From the NCBI GenBank assembly GCA_964653435.1, contig CAZZFA010000010.1, forward strand, positions 1-64,000: a stretch of DNA of 64,000 bases, in the 5' to 3' direction. Position numbers and translations under genes: made by a program. Shown piece after piece: positions 25,799 to 34,955 of the stretch; within the stretch, counting starts at the first letter, position 1; each line of letters opens with the position of its first letter. The stretch is from CAZMVY01 sp964653435. Its GTDB lineage: Bacteria; Planctomycetota; Phycisphaerae; UBA1845; PWPN01. The notes beneath the pieces are model-generated. The model had not been told where the DNA came from. It saw only the letters and a program-made list of their open reading frames with translations, and searched no databases.

Positions 25799-26185
25799 AC
25801 ATTTGGTTGACGGTAGCGCGCATTCGCGTCGGATTTGCTGCGCCTGCTTTGGACGAGCACCGTGGTGGCGGGAATCCGACGCGGTTGTGCGGATTGTCGT
25901 CAGTCGGCGCCGGCTGTGACGTGTCGGTTGACCGTGCGACGTGAAGAAGTAGGCGTCGCACGAGAATCCGGTCGGCTGGAGACCTATCATTAAGGAAAGA
26001 GGCCCCACTCGGGGGGATTGTTTCTGGAGACGCAATCCGATCACCGTTTCTCAGGACAGGTATGCCGGTCGGGCGAGCGGACGCCCGCGGCCATAAAGGT
26101 ATGTGGCGCGTTCTGGAGAGCGCGACCACGGGGAGTGTTGCACATTTCTGATGGCTGCTGCGGCAGCGGAAATGGAGGGTCTTGG
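25799..26185 (+). other. long 5' leader, no known riboswitch recognised
   Basis: About 380 nt lie between the promoter and the start codon of the downstream surface protein. Several short inverted segments occur (for example gaggccccactcgggggg), but I could not match any riboswitch consensus. An in-frame upstream ATG-like start at 26018 is not protein-like. Confidence 0.4.
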
Positions 26186-29100
26186 ATGACAGCGAACAGT
26201 TGGTACAAACTCGGCCTGGCGGTGGCGGCGGTCACCGTGTTCGCCGGCGTCGCCGCTCAGGCGGTGACGATCACGCCCCTGTCGACGGTCACGCCCGGTA
26301 ACGCGACGACCGTCAGCGGCATCGTGGTGAATGCCATTTCGCCGGACGCCACGGTGGTTGTGGGGCAGGCCACCTTTGACGGCGCGGCGGTGAAGACCCC
26401 GGCGCTGATCAACGTGGCCACGAACACCATCTACAATCTGGGCGATCCCAACTGGTCCACGACGACGGCCAGCAACGCCGTGGGTGTGGGGATCAAGTCC
26501 AACGGCGAGGTGTGGGTGCTGGTCAATGCGACCAACCTGCTCGGCTACAGTCAGGCCTATCTCTGGGCCGGCGATGCGTCGGGTTCCGGGGCGTACACGG
26601 ATGATGTGATTCTGCCGACGGATTCAAACGGCAACCCCACGGGAAACAACTCGACGGGAACCTCACTGGCCGTGCAGACCACCGACGAGGTGATGGTTTG
26701 CGGAACGTGGGCCGTCACGCCGCCCAGCACCACGGTGAAGGGTTTCCGTTATCGTACGATGCCCTCGTTCCTTGACATCGACAAGCCGCCGAGCAGCAAC
26801 TACAACAACAACGCCAACGGCATATCGGCGTTCGGGGACATCGGCGGGTACAGCGCCAATTGCCAAGTGGGTGGCGGCAATCACCGCAACGCCTGGACCT
26901 GGACCAGCAGCAATTACACATGGATCTGCACGCTGGTCGGCACGATCAACAACAACACGGAATCGACTGCGGCAGGCGTGCCATGTATGTCCCTGGATGG
27001 CCTCCATGTCGTGGGGCGAAGCATGATCGCGATAGGGAGCAGCTCTTGGCATGCGTACATGTCGATTCCGAGCCTGAATGCCAACGGCTGGGCCAACAGC
27101 ATCGATCTGGGTGTCCTCGAAGGCCGGCCGAACCCGCATACGTATAGCGAAGCCACCGCGGTGAACGGTTACGGCACGGTGGCGGCAGGCTACAGCCAGG
27201 CGTTGATCGCACCTACCGATAAACGCTACGTAATCTGGGATGCGACGAACGGAATGCGCGATCTGCTTGCCGTTGCGGGAGACCCGCCCGAGTGGACGGC
27301 GATTGCGAACGTGAAGGCCCTTTCCCAGGACGGTGCGACGCTGATCGGTCACGGTACGTACAACGGGACGGCAAGCACTCCCTTCATCATGAAGCAGATC
27401 TACGATCCGCCGCTGCCGGCGCCCGCGCCGGACATCGATACGGTGCCGAATGACGACGCCTGGGTGGCTGGCAGGCCGTATGTGAAGGACGTCACCCTGC
27501 TCGCGGGGCGCTTGCCCCTGCCGAGCTGGTCGGCCAGCGGAGCGCCGGGGCTGACCGCCGTGTCCTATGGCAAAGGCGGTCGCGTAAGCGGATGGACGCC
27601 GGGCGCCGGCGACATCGGGAGTGTCTTCAACCTCTCGGCGACGGCAACGAGCTCGTCCGGGTCCGACACGGAGTCGTGGACGGTGACGGTCGTGGCGCCG
27701 GCGGCGCCGGTCGTCAGTGGCCCACTGGTCGCCGGAAATACCTCGGTGACGGTCAGCTCGATCTATACCTATGCGACCCAGGTTGACCTGTACCTGAACG
27801 GCGGTTCGACGCCGATCGCGACGGCAACCGCGCCGCCGGAGAGCTTCAGCAGCGGGTCGTACACATTTACCGGGCTGGCTCCCCTGGTGAACGGCGACTG
27901 CTACACGGCCAAGCAGACGGTGGGGACCGTCGAGAGCCCGCTTTCCGACGCCGTGTGCGTGGGGGCGCCGGCTGCGCCGCTTGTCAACCCGGTTCTCCTG
28001 GCGGGCGGCACGTCGGTGACGGTCAGCTCGGTCTATACGTTCTCCACGGCCGTCTCGCTCTATGTGAACGGCGGCACGACGCCCGTCGCGTCGCAGAACC
28101 CCAACGGCGCTACCACGGTTACGTTCACGCTGCCGTCGGGGATGATTGTGGACGACTACTACACGGCCACGCAGACCGCGGGCGGTGTCGAGAGCGTGCA
28201 GTCGGGCAAGCGCTATGTGTTGCCCACGGCGCTGGGCCTGTTCGAGGACTTCGAGACCGATCCGATGAATCCGCAGTGGATCGTGAACTACAACGGTCTG
28301 CCGCTGACCACGCTTCAGGCGCACAGCCCGACGCATTCGGTCCTGCAGACCATCAACCCGGTCAATGGCAACGGCGGCCAGCTTCTGCGCGACGTGACGC
28401 CGGCCGATCCGTATCCGCCGGGCAGCCCGTACGGCCAGTATGACCGTCCGATCCTGGTGGAGTGCTGGCTGTACGAGTCGTTCACGCCTCCGGTGACGCA
28501 GGGCGCCAACCAGCGCTTCGGATTCGACCAGTGGAGCGGCGGCGCGCGGAACTGGGGCAATCTCCAGTACTCGTTGGAGATCGGCGTGGGCACGGGGATC
28601 AGGAGCCCCGAAACGAATTACTCGATCCCGGCCGATGCCACGACGTACGATCCGAATTACTACAACGGCAACTTGCTGATTCAGAATCCAGGCAGCCGCA
28701 ACTGCCGCTTCCTGCTGAACGATCCGCTCTGCCCGCTGCGTACGCCGGGCTGGCACAAGCTCAGCATCAAGATCGGCGATAACAAGTCGTGGTGGTACGT
28801 GGACGGCCGGCGCGGCAAACAGAAGCAGAACGTCAGCCCCAGCAACCTGAACCATCTGTGGATCGGGAGCTGGTCGGGTTCGCCCGATGGAAACGATTCC
28901 TACTACGACGACGTGAAGGCCGTGATTTTCGAGGAGCATACGCCGGTGGTCACCGTGCCGCCGAGCCCCGTCGTGGCCGGGCTGAATCAGCCGTTCACGA
29001 TGAACGTAACGGTGTCGGACGTTGACACGCCCGATACGTTCCGGCTCAGCATGGTGGGAACGCTGCCGGCCGGCCTGAGCCTGTCGGAAGCCCTTCCGAA

Positions 29101-29836
29101 GGACTATCCGGCTTCGGCGACTGCCGGACCGTCCGTTACGCTGACGATCAGCGGTACGCCGACGGTGCTGGGCGATACCACGTTGACGTTCAATGCGACC
29201 GACGACACCGGTCATACGGGAACGGCCAGCGTGACGATCAGCGTGCAGGAGCTTTGCGCCCCGCCGACGGTTTCGGCGATTTCGCCGAACGTGGGCGTGC
29301 AGGACCGCAGCAACGTCCGGCCGCACCCGCCGTATGACGGCGTGAGCGTGCCGAGCGCCCCGGTCCATGCCACGATCACGGGCGACGGCTTCACCGCCGG
29401 CGCGACGGTCAAGCTCCAGAAGTCCGGCTTGCCGGACATCGTGGGGACCAACGTCGTTGTGGTCAGCGCGACGCAGATCACGTGCGACCTCGACCTGTCC
29501 GGCGCAGCGCCGGGCGCGCTGGATGGCGCGTGGGACGTGGTTGTGACGACCTGCAACACCGGCAGACTGGTCGGCGGCTTCACGATCTCGATGTGCTTCA
29601 CGCCGCGGCAGGATGCGGACGGCGACGGGGATGTGGATCTGTCGGACTTCAGTGTCTTCCAGAACTGCTTCAACGGGCCGAACCGGCCGTACAAGCTGCC
29701 GGCGGGCTTCAACAAGGATTGCTACTGCTTCGACAGCGGCGACAACCCGATTGTGAACGACGTTGACCTCTCGGACTTCAACTCGTTCCAGGGTTGTTTC
29801 AACGGGCCGAACCGGCCGCCGAAGGCAGGCTGCTAA
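26186..29836 (+). CDS. giant secreted protein with HAF-like, Ig-like, IPT and dockerin-like domains
   Basis: 1216 residues with a signal peptide (about 1-28, ...AAQA). Residues to about 410 contain repeated blocks such as AISPDATVVVGQATFD and LSQDGATLIGHGTYNG that resemble HAF repeats of PEP-CTERM-type exoproteins. There follow a putative Ig domain (410-510), two similar Ser/Thr-rich domains (505-676), a concanavalin-like region (about 685-920, GLFEDFETDPMNPQWI), a cadherin-like domain (917-1022), an IPT-like domain and two dockerin-like repeats. It is a likely surface or matrix protein with no enzymatic motif. GGAGGG lies 6 nt before the ATG. The C-terminal ~190 residues are near-duplicates of those in the 17882-22309 protein. 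Confidence 0.87.
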   Translation: MTANSWYKLGLAVAAVTVFAGVAAQAVTITPLSTVTPGNATTVSGIVVNAISPDATVVVGQATFDGAAVKTPALINVATNTIYNLGDPNWSTTTASNAVGVGIKSNGEVWVLVNATNLLGYSQAYLWAGDASGSGAYTDDVILPTDSNGNPTGNNSTGTSLAVQTTDEVMVCGTWAVTPPSTTVKGFRYRTMPSFLDIDKPPSSNYNNNANGISAFGDIGGYSANCQVGGGNHRNAWTWTSSNYTWICTLVGTINNNTESTAAGVPCMSLDGLHVVGRSMIAIGSSSWHAYMSIPSLNANGWANSIDLGVLEGRPNPHTYSEATAVNGYGTVAAGYSQALIAPTDKRYVIWDATNGMRDLLAVAGDPPEWTAIANVKALSQDGATLIGHGTYNGTASTPFIMKQIYDPPLPAPAPDIDTVPNDDAWVAGRPYVKDVTLLAGRLPLPSWSASGAPGLTAVSYGKGGRVSGWTPGAGDIGSVFNLSATATSSSGSDTESWTVTVVAPAAPVVSGPLVAGNTSVTVSSIYTYATQVDLYLNGGSTPIATATAPPESFSSGSYTFTGLAPLVNGDCYTAKQTVGTVESPLSDAVCVGAPAAPLVNPVLLAGGTSVTVSSVYTFSTAVSLYVNGGTTPVASQNPNGATTVTFTLPSGMIVDDYYTATQTAGGVESVQSGKRYVLPTALGLFEDFETDPMNPQWIVNYNGLPLTTLQAHSPTHSVLQTINPVNGNGGQLLRDVTPADPYPPGSPYGQYDRPILVECWLYESFTPPVTQGANQRFGFDQWSGGARNWGNLQYSLEIGVGTGIRSPETNYSIPADATTYDPNYYNGNLLIQNPGSRNCRFLLNDPLCPLRTPGWHKLSIKIGDNKSWWYVDGRRGKQKQNVSPSNLNHLWIGSWSGSPDGNDSYYDDVKAVIFEEHTPVVTVPPSPVVAGLNQPFTMNVTVSDVDTPDTFRLSMVGTLPAGLSLSEALPKDYPASATAGPSVTLTISGTPTVLGDTTLTFNATDDTGHTGTASVTISVQELCAPPTVSAISPNVGVQDRSNVRPHPPYDGVSVPSAPVHATITGDGFTAGATVKLQKSGLPDIVGTNVVVVSATQITCDLDLSGAAPGALDGAWDVVVTTCNTGRLVGGFTISMCFTPRQDADGDGDVDLSDFSVFQNCFNGPNRPYKLPAGFNKDCYCFDSGDNPIVNDVDLSDFNSFQGCFNGPNRPPKAGC

Positions 29837-29873
29837 GCTCGAGCAGTAGGGATCTGCGGTAAGGAGTACGAAC

Positions 29874-29918
29874 GGCCGCGCGGCTCATGCACAATGGGCC
29901 GCGCGGCCTTGTCTTTTT
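29874..29918 (+). terminator. intrinsic terminator
   Basis: A perfect 11 bp stem (ggccgcgcggc / gccgcgcggcc) with a 13 nt loop is followed by ttgtcttttt, 38 bp after the surface-protein stop codon. Confidence 0.88.
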
Positions 29919-30079
29919 GTCGCACGGGTCCGTTCGTCTGGAGCGGGGCGCTTCGCGGGGCGAAGCCTGCTGAGCCGTCAGAGCGTGCCTGCAATCGGCA
30001 CCGCCGGCCCGACGGGCGAGCGGGACGTGTGCATGAGTCGGCGCGGGCGTAGAGTGTTCCGTCGCAGCTTTTGCGCACC

Positions 30080-30258
30080 TTGCGGGCATGTGTCGCGCTG
30101 CGGCGGTAGCGCTATCTGTCATTCTGAGGAGCGCAGCGACGAAGAATCCGGCGGATTGGCGCAGAGGAGCCGGATGCTTCGCTTCGCTCCGCATGACGGG
30201 GGGCGGCACGCCCCTGTTCGGTTGCGGCCGAAGGCCGCCTTGGGCGTTCGGTTGCGAC
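30080..30258 (+). repeat. dispersed ~170 bp repeat, forward copy
   Basis: Forward-oriented copy: tgtcgcgctgcggcggtagc, cattctgaggagcgcagcga, gcggattggcgcagaggag, cttcgctccgcatgacgg, then the ggccgaaggccgcctt block. The remaining sequence between the terminator and the small membrane-protein gene (29919-30308) shows nothing else. Confidence 0.88.
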
Positions 30259-30308
30259 GCACCGGCCTCACCCGATGATCGTGCGGGAGGTATCGGTCCG
30301 GGAACCCC

Positions 30309-30590
30309 TCATCGCCATTCGTCGCGGATGGGCAGGAGCGTCTGCACGAGGCCCGTCAGGACGAAGCCCGCCGGGAGCCAGAAGATTACGTTCCACCCTG
30401 CTCCCCAGGTCACCAGTACGACGGCCGCCGACAGCAGAATCCACGAGCTGAGGCGAAGCGAAGAGCCTGTGTGCAGGGGTGAGGGCATGCCCCCCGCGCC
30501 CGCGGGCCGAAGCGTGTGCCGCCGATGCAACTCCGCCCTGGCATAACACCACAGAAGCAGAAGTACATAGCCGACGCCGATCTTCCACAT
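30309..30590 (-). CDS. small membrane protein (93 aa), unknown function
   Basis: Three hydrophobic segments are predicted: residues about 4-17 (IGVGYVLLLLWCYA), 49-63 (SWILLSAAVVLVTWG) and 66-85 (NVIFWLPAGFVLTGLVQTLL). The loop between the first two is basic and Gly/Pro-rich. No family is recognised. The hydrophobic periodicity and high GC3 make it more likely real than a shadow. It is divergent from the oxidoreductase gene at 30865 and lies next to a dispersed repeat. Confidence 0.55.
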   Translation of the reverse strand: MWKIGVGYVLLLLWCYARAELHRRHTLRPAGAGGMPSPLHTGSSLRLSSWILLSAAVVLVTWGAGWNVIFWLPAGFVLTGLVQTLLPIRDEWR

Positions 30591-30771
30591 GACGACCGTC
30601 CCGGCGATTCCCTCCTATCACAATGTCATATACAGCGTTGCCTTTTTCAGGGCGGCAGTCAAGGCGACCGAAACGGTCCGGCGGTGTATATGGTTATGGG
30701 CGGGGACCGGGGACGGGGAGGTGTTGCGCGGGCTATGCCGGGCGCGATGTGAGGCGCGTCGCGGGCTGGAT

Positions 30772-30800
30772 TTGCCCGGTCGTGGCCTTTGGTGTATACG
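30772..30800 (+). promoter_or_regulatory. candidate promoter for the Gfo/Idh/MocA gene
   Basis: TTGCCC, 17 bp spacer, TATACG, ending 64 bp before the ATG at 30865. Confidence 0.4.
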
Positions 30801-30864
30801 GTTCCGTGGGCGTCGCCGCGGGCCGGCGGCGATATCGTATCGTCAAGAGAACGAGGAGTAACTG

Positions 30865-32256
30865 ATGAGCGACAGACTGACACGCCGGGCGTTCCTGAGC
30901 CACTCGGGCAAGACCGCCGCCGGTATCGCGGCGGGATTGAGTGCGAGCACCCTGCTGCGGGATGCCCGCGGCGCCGAGGCCAACGAGAAGTTTCAAGTTG
31001 CGCTGATCGGGTGCGGCGGCATGGGCCGGTACAAGCTGGGCAACTTCATGGACAGCAAGCTGTGCAACGTGGTGGCCGTCTGCGATGTGGACGAAAGCCA
31101 CGCGGCCGGGGCCGCCGAGGACGTGAAGAAGAAGCTCGGCACCTCGCCCAGACAGGTGAAGGATTATCGCGAAGTGTGCGACATGAAGGATGTCGACATC
31201 GTGATCGTCGGCACGCCGGACCACTGGCACGCGATCCCGATGCTGACGGCCGTCGCGGCGGGCAAGGATGTCTACTGCGAGAAACCGTGCTGCCACAACA
31301 TCAAGGAAGGCCGTGCGATGGTCGACGCGGCGAAGAAACACAAGCGGGTCGTTCAGGTCGGCACGCACCAGCGGAGCATTCCGCACATCCAGCAGGCGCG
31401 CGACTTTGTGCGGGCGGGCAAGCTGGGGACGGTCAGCATGACGCAGACATTCACCTACGGCAACGAGTCGCCGGACGGCATGGGCCGGCCGAAGACGGAA
31501 CCGGTCCCGCCGGGCGTGGATTACGACATGTGGCTCGGGCCGGCTCCGGTGCACGAGTTCAATCGCCATCGCTTTCACAACACCTGGCGGTGGTTCTTCG
31601 ACTACGCGGCCGGGATGGTCGGCGACTGGAACGTCCATCTGCAGGACATCATCATGTGGACGATGGGCGTGACGGCGCCGGTCTCCGTCTCGACGTCCGG
31701 CGGCAAGCTCATCCTCACCGACGACCGCGATACGCCGGACGTCATGCAGGCGGTGTACGAGTTCGGTCCCTGTGCGAACGCCCCCAAGGGCTTTGTGCAC
31801 ACCTACACGATGCGAAAGGTCAGCGGGAAGCCCTGGGATGCCGGCGGCTACGGAATGGATTTCAACGCGACGAACGGGCTGATGCACCTGACGCGCGATC
31901 AGTGGCGGATCGAGGCCGACCGCGAGAACTGGAGCAAGCCGGATTCGCCGTTCCGCATCGAGGGGTTCAAGAAGGACTTCCCCGGCGCGGACGGCAACGC
32001 CCATCTGGCTCACGTGATGAACTTCCTCGAGTGCGTTCGGTCGCGCGGGACGCCGATCGCGTCGATCGAGTCGCATTTCAACACGGTGGCGGCGTGTCAC
32101 CTGGCCAACGTGTCGCTGCGGGTGGGGCGGAAGATCTTCTGGGACGCCGCGAAGGAGCAATGCTTCAAGGACCGCGAGTTGACCGTCCCGGACGCCGAGG
32201 CGAACCAACTGCTCACCCGTGAGTATCGCAAAGGCTACGAGCTGCCGGTCGTGTGA
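30865..32256 (+). CDS. Tat-exported Gfo/Idh/MocA family oxidoreductase
   Basis: 463 residues. The N-terminus has a twin-arginine signal (LTRRAFLSHSGKTAAGIAAG). A Rossmann domain follows with VALIGCGGMGR (GxGxxG-like), VVAVCDVDE, IVGTPDHWHA and the family motif VYCEKPCCHN (EKP). The C-terminal domain contains NTWRWFFDYAAGMVGDWNVH, usual in the planctomycete/Bacteroidetes branch of this family. It would act in the periplasm with a bound NAD(P)-type cofactor, probably on a sugar or cyclitol; the substrate is unknown. GAGGAG lies 8-9 nt before the ATG. A strong terminator follows at 32340-32383, so it appears monocistronic. Confidence 0.9.
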   Translation: MSDRLTRRAFLSHSGKTAAGIAAGLSASTLLRDARGAEANEKFQVALIGCGGMGRYKLGNFMDSKLCNVVAVCDVDESHAAGAAEDVKKKLGTSPRQVKDYREVCDMKDVDIVIVGTPDHWHAIPMLTAVAAGKDVYCEKPCCHNIKEGRAMVDAAKKHKRVVQVGTHQRSIPHIQQARDFVRAGKLGTVSMTQTFTYGNESPDGMGRPKTEPVPPGVDYDMWLGPAPVHEFNRHRFHNTWRWFFDYAAGMVGDWNVHLQDIIMWTMGVTAPVSVSTSGGKLILTDDRDTPDVMQAVYEFGPCANAPKGFVHTYTMRKVSGKPWDAGGYGMDFNATNGLMHLTRDQWRIEADRENWSKPDSPFRIEGFKKDFPGADGNAHLAHVMNFLECVRSRGTPIASIESHFNTVAACHLANVSLRVGRKIFWDAAKEQCFKDRELTVPDAEANQLLTREYRKGYELPVV

Positions 32257-32339
32257 CGGACCGGCAGCGGCCCCGGCCGGAAGCAAAGCTCTGATCCGGC
32301 CGATGCAGGTTGGCAAGAGAGACCCTCGCAGATGACGAA

Positions 32340-32383
32340 GGCCGCGCGGCATCGGTACCGGTGCCCCGGCCTTTTTCTTTTTC
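32340..32383 (+). terminator. intrinsic terminator after the oxidoreductase gene
   Basis: A long GC-rich hairpin (ggccg...cggcc outer stem, ggcatcgg/ccggtgcc inner stem with one G-T pair) is followed directly by tttttcttttt. Confidence 0.85.
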
Positions 32384-32647
32384 CTGGGCGAAGCCGAGGC
32401 ACGCCAGGCGAGGGCTTCGCGCTGCGCCGGCACATGCATCGGTCTGGTTGGTGCGGAAGCAGCCTGTTCTGCCGATCCTCGGTCGGCTACTGCGATGATT
32501 GACGCGTGCGGAAGGACCGAAGATGATACGGGTGGTCCAGGCAAGGGCCGTTGGCCGGGCAGTCCTGGTCGCGCTTGCCGGGTTGCGTGCTTGCGGCAGA
32601 AAGGGGCGGGCACGGACCGCGCAGATCGCGAGGCCGCGACGGTCAAC

Positions 32648-32720
32648 AGCGGGTGAAGGGACTCGGACCCTCAACATTCAGGATGGAAACCTGATGCTCT
32701 ACCAATTGAGCTACACCCGC
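32648..32720 (-). tRNA. tRNA-Gly (anticodon TCC)
   Basis: A 73 nt cloverleaf on the minus strand. Acceptor GCGGGTG pairs with CACCCGC, with T as discriminator, typical of glycine. The D arm is GCTC-AATTGGTA-GAGC, the anticodon stem TCAGG/CCTGA with loop TTTCCAT (anticodon TCC), and the T stem GAGGG/CCCTT. The T loop reads TCCGAGT, so position 55 is C where T is nearly invariant. CCA is not encoded. Confidence 0.9.
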
Positions 32721-32732
32721 GATACAGGAGCG

Positions 32733-32762
32733 ATATTAACCGCGAGGGGCCTCTTCGTGCAA
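32733..32762 (-). promoter_or_regulatory. promoter for tRNA-Gly
   Basis: On the minus strand TTGCAC and TAATAT are 18 bp apart. Transcription would start only a few bases before the mature 5' end. Confidence 0.58.
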
Positions 32763-32933
32763 CCTGATCCGCCGGCGGGATCGCGGGGCCGCGGTCGAGG
32801 ATCCTGCAGGCCGGGGAGGGCCCAGGCGGGCCGTCTGGCCTTTTCGCGGGAATCGGGCATACTGTTGTGTAGACGAGGGGATTGCGTTCGCGGCGCAACG
32901 AACATCACGGACACAGAGGCGTAGAATCACGGT

Positions 32934-34937
32934 ATGGCTCACGATCATCTGAAGGCATCGATCGAGAAACAGACCGGCCGGGCCGGCGCGCTGCTCATCG
33001 CAACCTTGATGGGCGGTGTATTGGTGCTCAATTCCTTCGTGGCAGAATGGATCTTTGCGGAACCCGGCGAGTACCCCGGCAAGTTGAACCCGTATGCAGC
33101 ATTCCTGGCCCTGGCGGGGGCTATCCTCTTGGGTGCTCCCCTGGTATGGCATGCGCTCAAGCACCTGTTTCAGGGGCACATGCACATGGATGAGCTGGTG
33201 GCGATGGCCATCGGCGCCGCCATCGCGATCGGCAAGTACCAGGAAGCGGGGGTGATCGCGTTCTTCATGATTCTGTCGAACCTGATCGAGACGCGGACGG
33301 CGTTGGGCGCCCGGGCCTCGATCGAGTCGCTGATCCGGCTGACTCCGGCGTGGGCCCATCGGCTTCTGCCGGACGGGCGTGAAGAGGAGGTGGAGGCGAA
33401 GGATCTTCGCCCCGGCGAGATCATCCGCGTGCGGCCGGGCGACAACATCCCGGCGGACGGAGAGATCGTGGCGGGGGAGACGATCGTCAACCAGTCGAAC
33501 ATCACGGGCGAGTCGATGCCCGTGGAGAAGAAGGTCGGCGAGGAGGTATACAGCGGCACGAGCAATCTCACCGGCTCGATCGACGTCCGGGTGACCAAGG
33601 CGGGAGCGGACACGACCCTGGGACGGGTTCAGAAGCTGATCGTGCAGGCCGAGGCGACGCGAATCCCGCTCATGCGGATCATTGACCGGTACGCGGGCTG
33701 GTATACGCCGACGATTCTCATGCTGGCGGCGATCGTGCTGTTCTTCACGAAAGACATGAACCGGGCCATCGCCATGCTGGTGGTGGCGTGCCCGTGCGCG
33801 CTGGTGCTGGCCACGCCGACGGCGATGGTGGCATCCCTGTCGTGCGCGGCCCGGCTGGGCATCCTGATCAAGAACGTGGTGAACCTGGAGTTCGCGCGGA
33901 ACCTGACCGCCGTCGTGTTCGACAAGACCGGTACGCTGACGACCGGACAGTTGTCCGTGACGCGAATGATGCCGGCGCCCGGTGTGGACGGCGCGACGCT
34001 GCTCCGAACGGCGGCGTCGGCCGAACAGCTCAGCAAGCATCCGGTCGCGCGGGCGATGGTCGAAGTGGCGGAACAGGCGCGCCTGCGGCTGAACCGCCCG
34101 GAGCAGTTCGAGGAGGTCGCCGGCCGCGGCGTGGCGGCTCGCGTGGACGGCAGCGAGGTTCTGGTCGGCCGGGCGTCCTGGCTGAAGGAGCGCGGGGCCG
34201 ACATGAGCATCCTGGCGAACCCCGAGTTTCAGGAGCCGGAGGGGCTCAGCACGCTCTACGTGGTCAAGGACGGGCGGTGCCTGGGCTGGGTGGGGCTCGA
34301 GGACCGCACGCGACCCGAGGCCCGTTCGGCGATCGACGAGCTGCGCGAACTGGGCGTACGGGTGCTGACGATGGTCACGGGCGACCGCTGGTCGGTGGCC
34401 CGGCGGGTCGGGCGCGAGATGGGCTGCACGGACGTTCAGGCGGAGGTGCTGCCGGACCAGAAGCTGGAGCTGGTGGACCGGCTCAAGCAGGCGGGGCACC
34501 GCGTGGCGGTGGTTGGTGACGGCGTGAACGACGCGCCGGCGCTGGCGGCGGGCCATCTCGGTATCGCCATGGGGGCGGCGGGAAGCGATGTGGCGATCAA
34601 CTCGGCGAGCATCGCCCTGATGAACAACGACCTCCGGCGGTTGCCGTTTCTCGTTCAGCTTTCGCGGGCGAGCACGCGGGTGATCTGGCAGAACCTGCTG
34701 TTCGGCGTGGCCTACATCGTCGTGCTCGAGGTGCTCGCGGCGCTCGGATACCTGCCGGCGATGCTGGCGGCCGTGCTGCATACGGTGGCCAGCGCGCTGG
34801 TGATCTTCAACTCGGCCAGGCTTGTGCGGTTCGGCGAGCACCTGGAATCGACGCCGGCGGTGGCAGGCCGGCCCGGGACGCGCCCGACGCATCCGGCCGT
34901 GGGCGGCGAAGGCATCGCCGTTCCGGCTCCGGCATGA
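32934..34937 (+). CDS. heavy-metal translocating P1B-type ATPase
   Basis: 667 residues, with the phosphatase TGES motif (about 190), the metal-site CPC in VVACPCALVLATPTA (about 286), phosphorylation site DKTGTLTTG (about 329), the P1B-specific SKHPVARA (about 366) and GDGVNDAPALA (about 528). Hydrophobic segments lie before TGES, around CPC and at the C-terminus, placing it in the cytoplasmic membrane. It exports a soft metal such as Cu+, Zn2+ or Cd2+; CPC fits Cu or Zn/Cd. No N-terminal HMA (CxxC) domain is present, and the N-terminus is a short His-bearing segment (MAHDHLKAS). The C-terminal ~35 residues are Pro/Ala-rich. No metal regulator is adjacent. Confidence 0.92.
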   Translation: MAHDHLKASIEKQTGRAGALLIATLMGGVLVLNSFVAEWIFAEPGEYPGKLNPYAAFLALAGAILLGAPLVWHALKHLFQGHMHMDELVAMAIGAAIAIGKYQEAGVIAFFMILSNLIETRTALGARASIESLIRLTPAWAHRLLPDGREEEVEAKDLRPGEIIRVRPGDNIPADGEIVAGETIVNQSNITGESMPVEKKVGEEVYSGTSNLTGSIDVRVTKAGADTTLGRVQKLIVQAEATRIPLMRIIDRYAGWYTPTILMLAAIVLFFTKDMNRAIAMLVVACPCALVLATPTAMVASLSCAARLGILIKNVVNLEFARNLTAVVFDKTGTLTTGQLSVTRMMPAPGVDGATLLRTAASAEQLSKHPVARAMVEVAEQARLRLNRPEQFEEVAGRGVAARVDGSEVLVGRASWLKERGADMSILANPEFQEPEGLSTLYVVKDGRCLGWVGLEDRTRPEARSAIDELRELGVRVLTMVTGDRWSVARRVGREMGCTDVQAEVLPDQKLELVDRLKQAGHRVAVVGDGVNDAPALAAGHLGIAMGAAGSDVAINSASIALMNNDLRRLPFLVQLSRASTRVIWQNLLFGVAYIVVLEVLAALGYLPAMLAAVLHTVASALVIFNSARLVRFGEHLESTPAVAGRPGTRPTHPAVGGEGIAVPAPA

Positions 34938-34955
34938 TCACCATCGCCGGACCTT

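Noticed and set aside
25799..26185. Known riboswitch (for example c-di-GMP or cobalamin)
   Set aside because: I could not find the conserved core of any riboswitch class I know in this leader.
26663..29368. 901-codon minus-strand frame opposite the giant surface protein
   Set aside because: Arg/His-rich antisense shadow; the plus-strand protein has signal peptide, domains and terminator.
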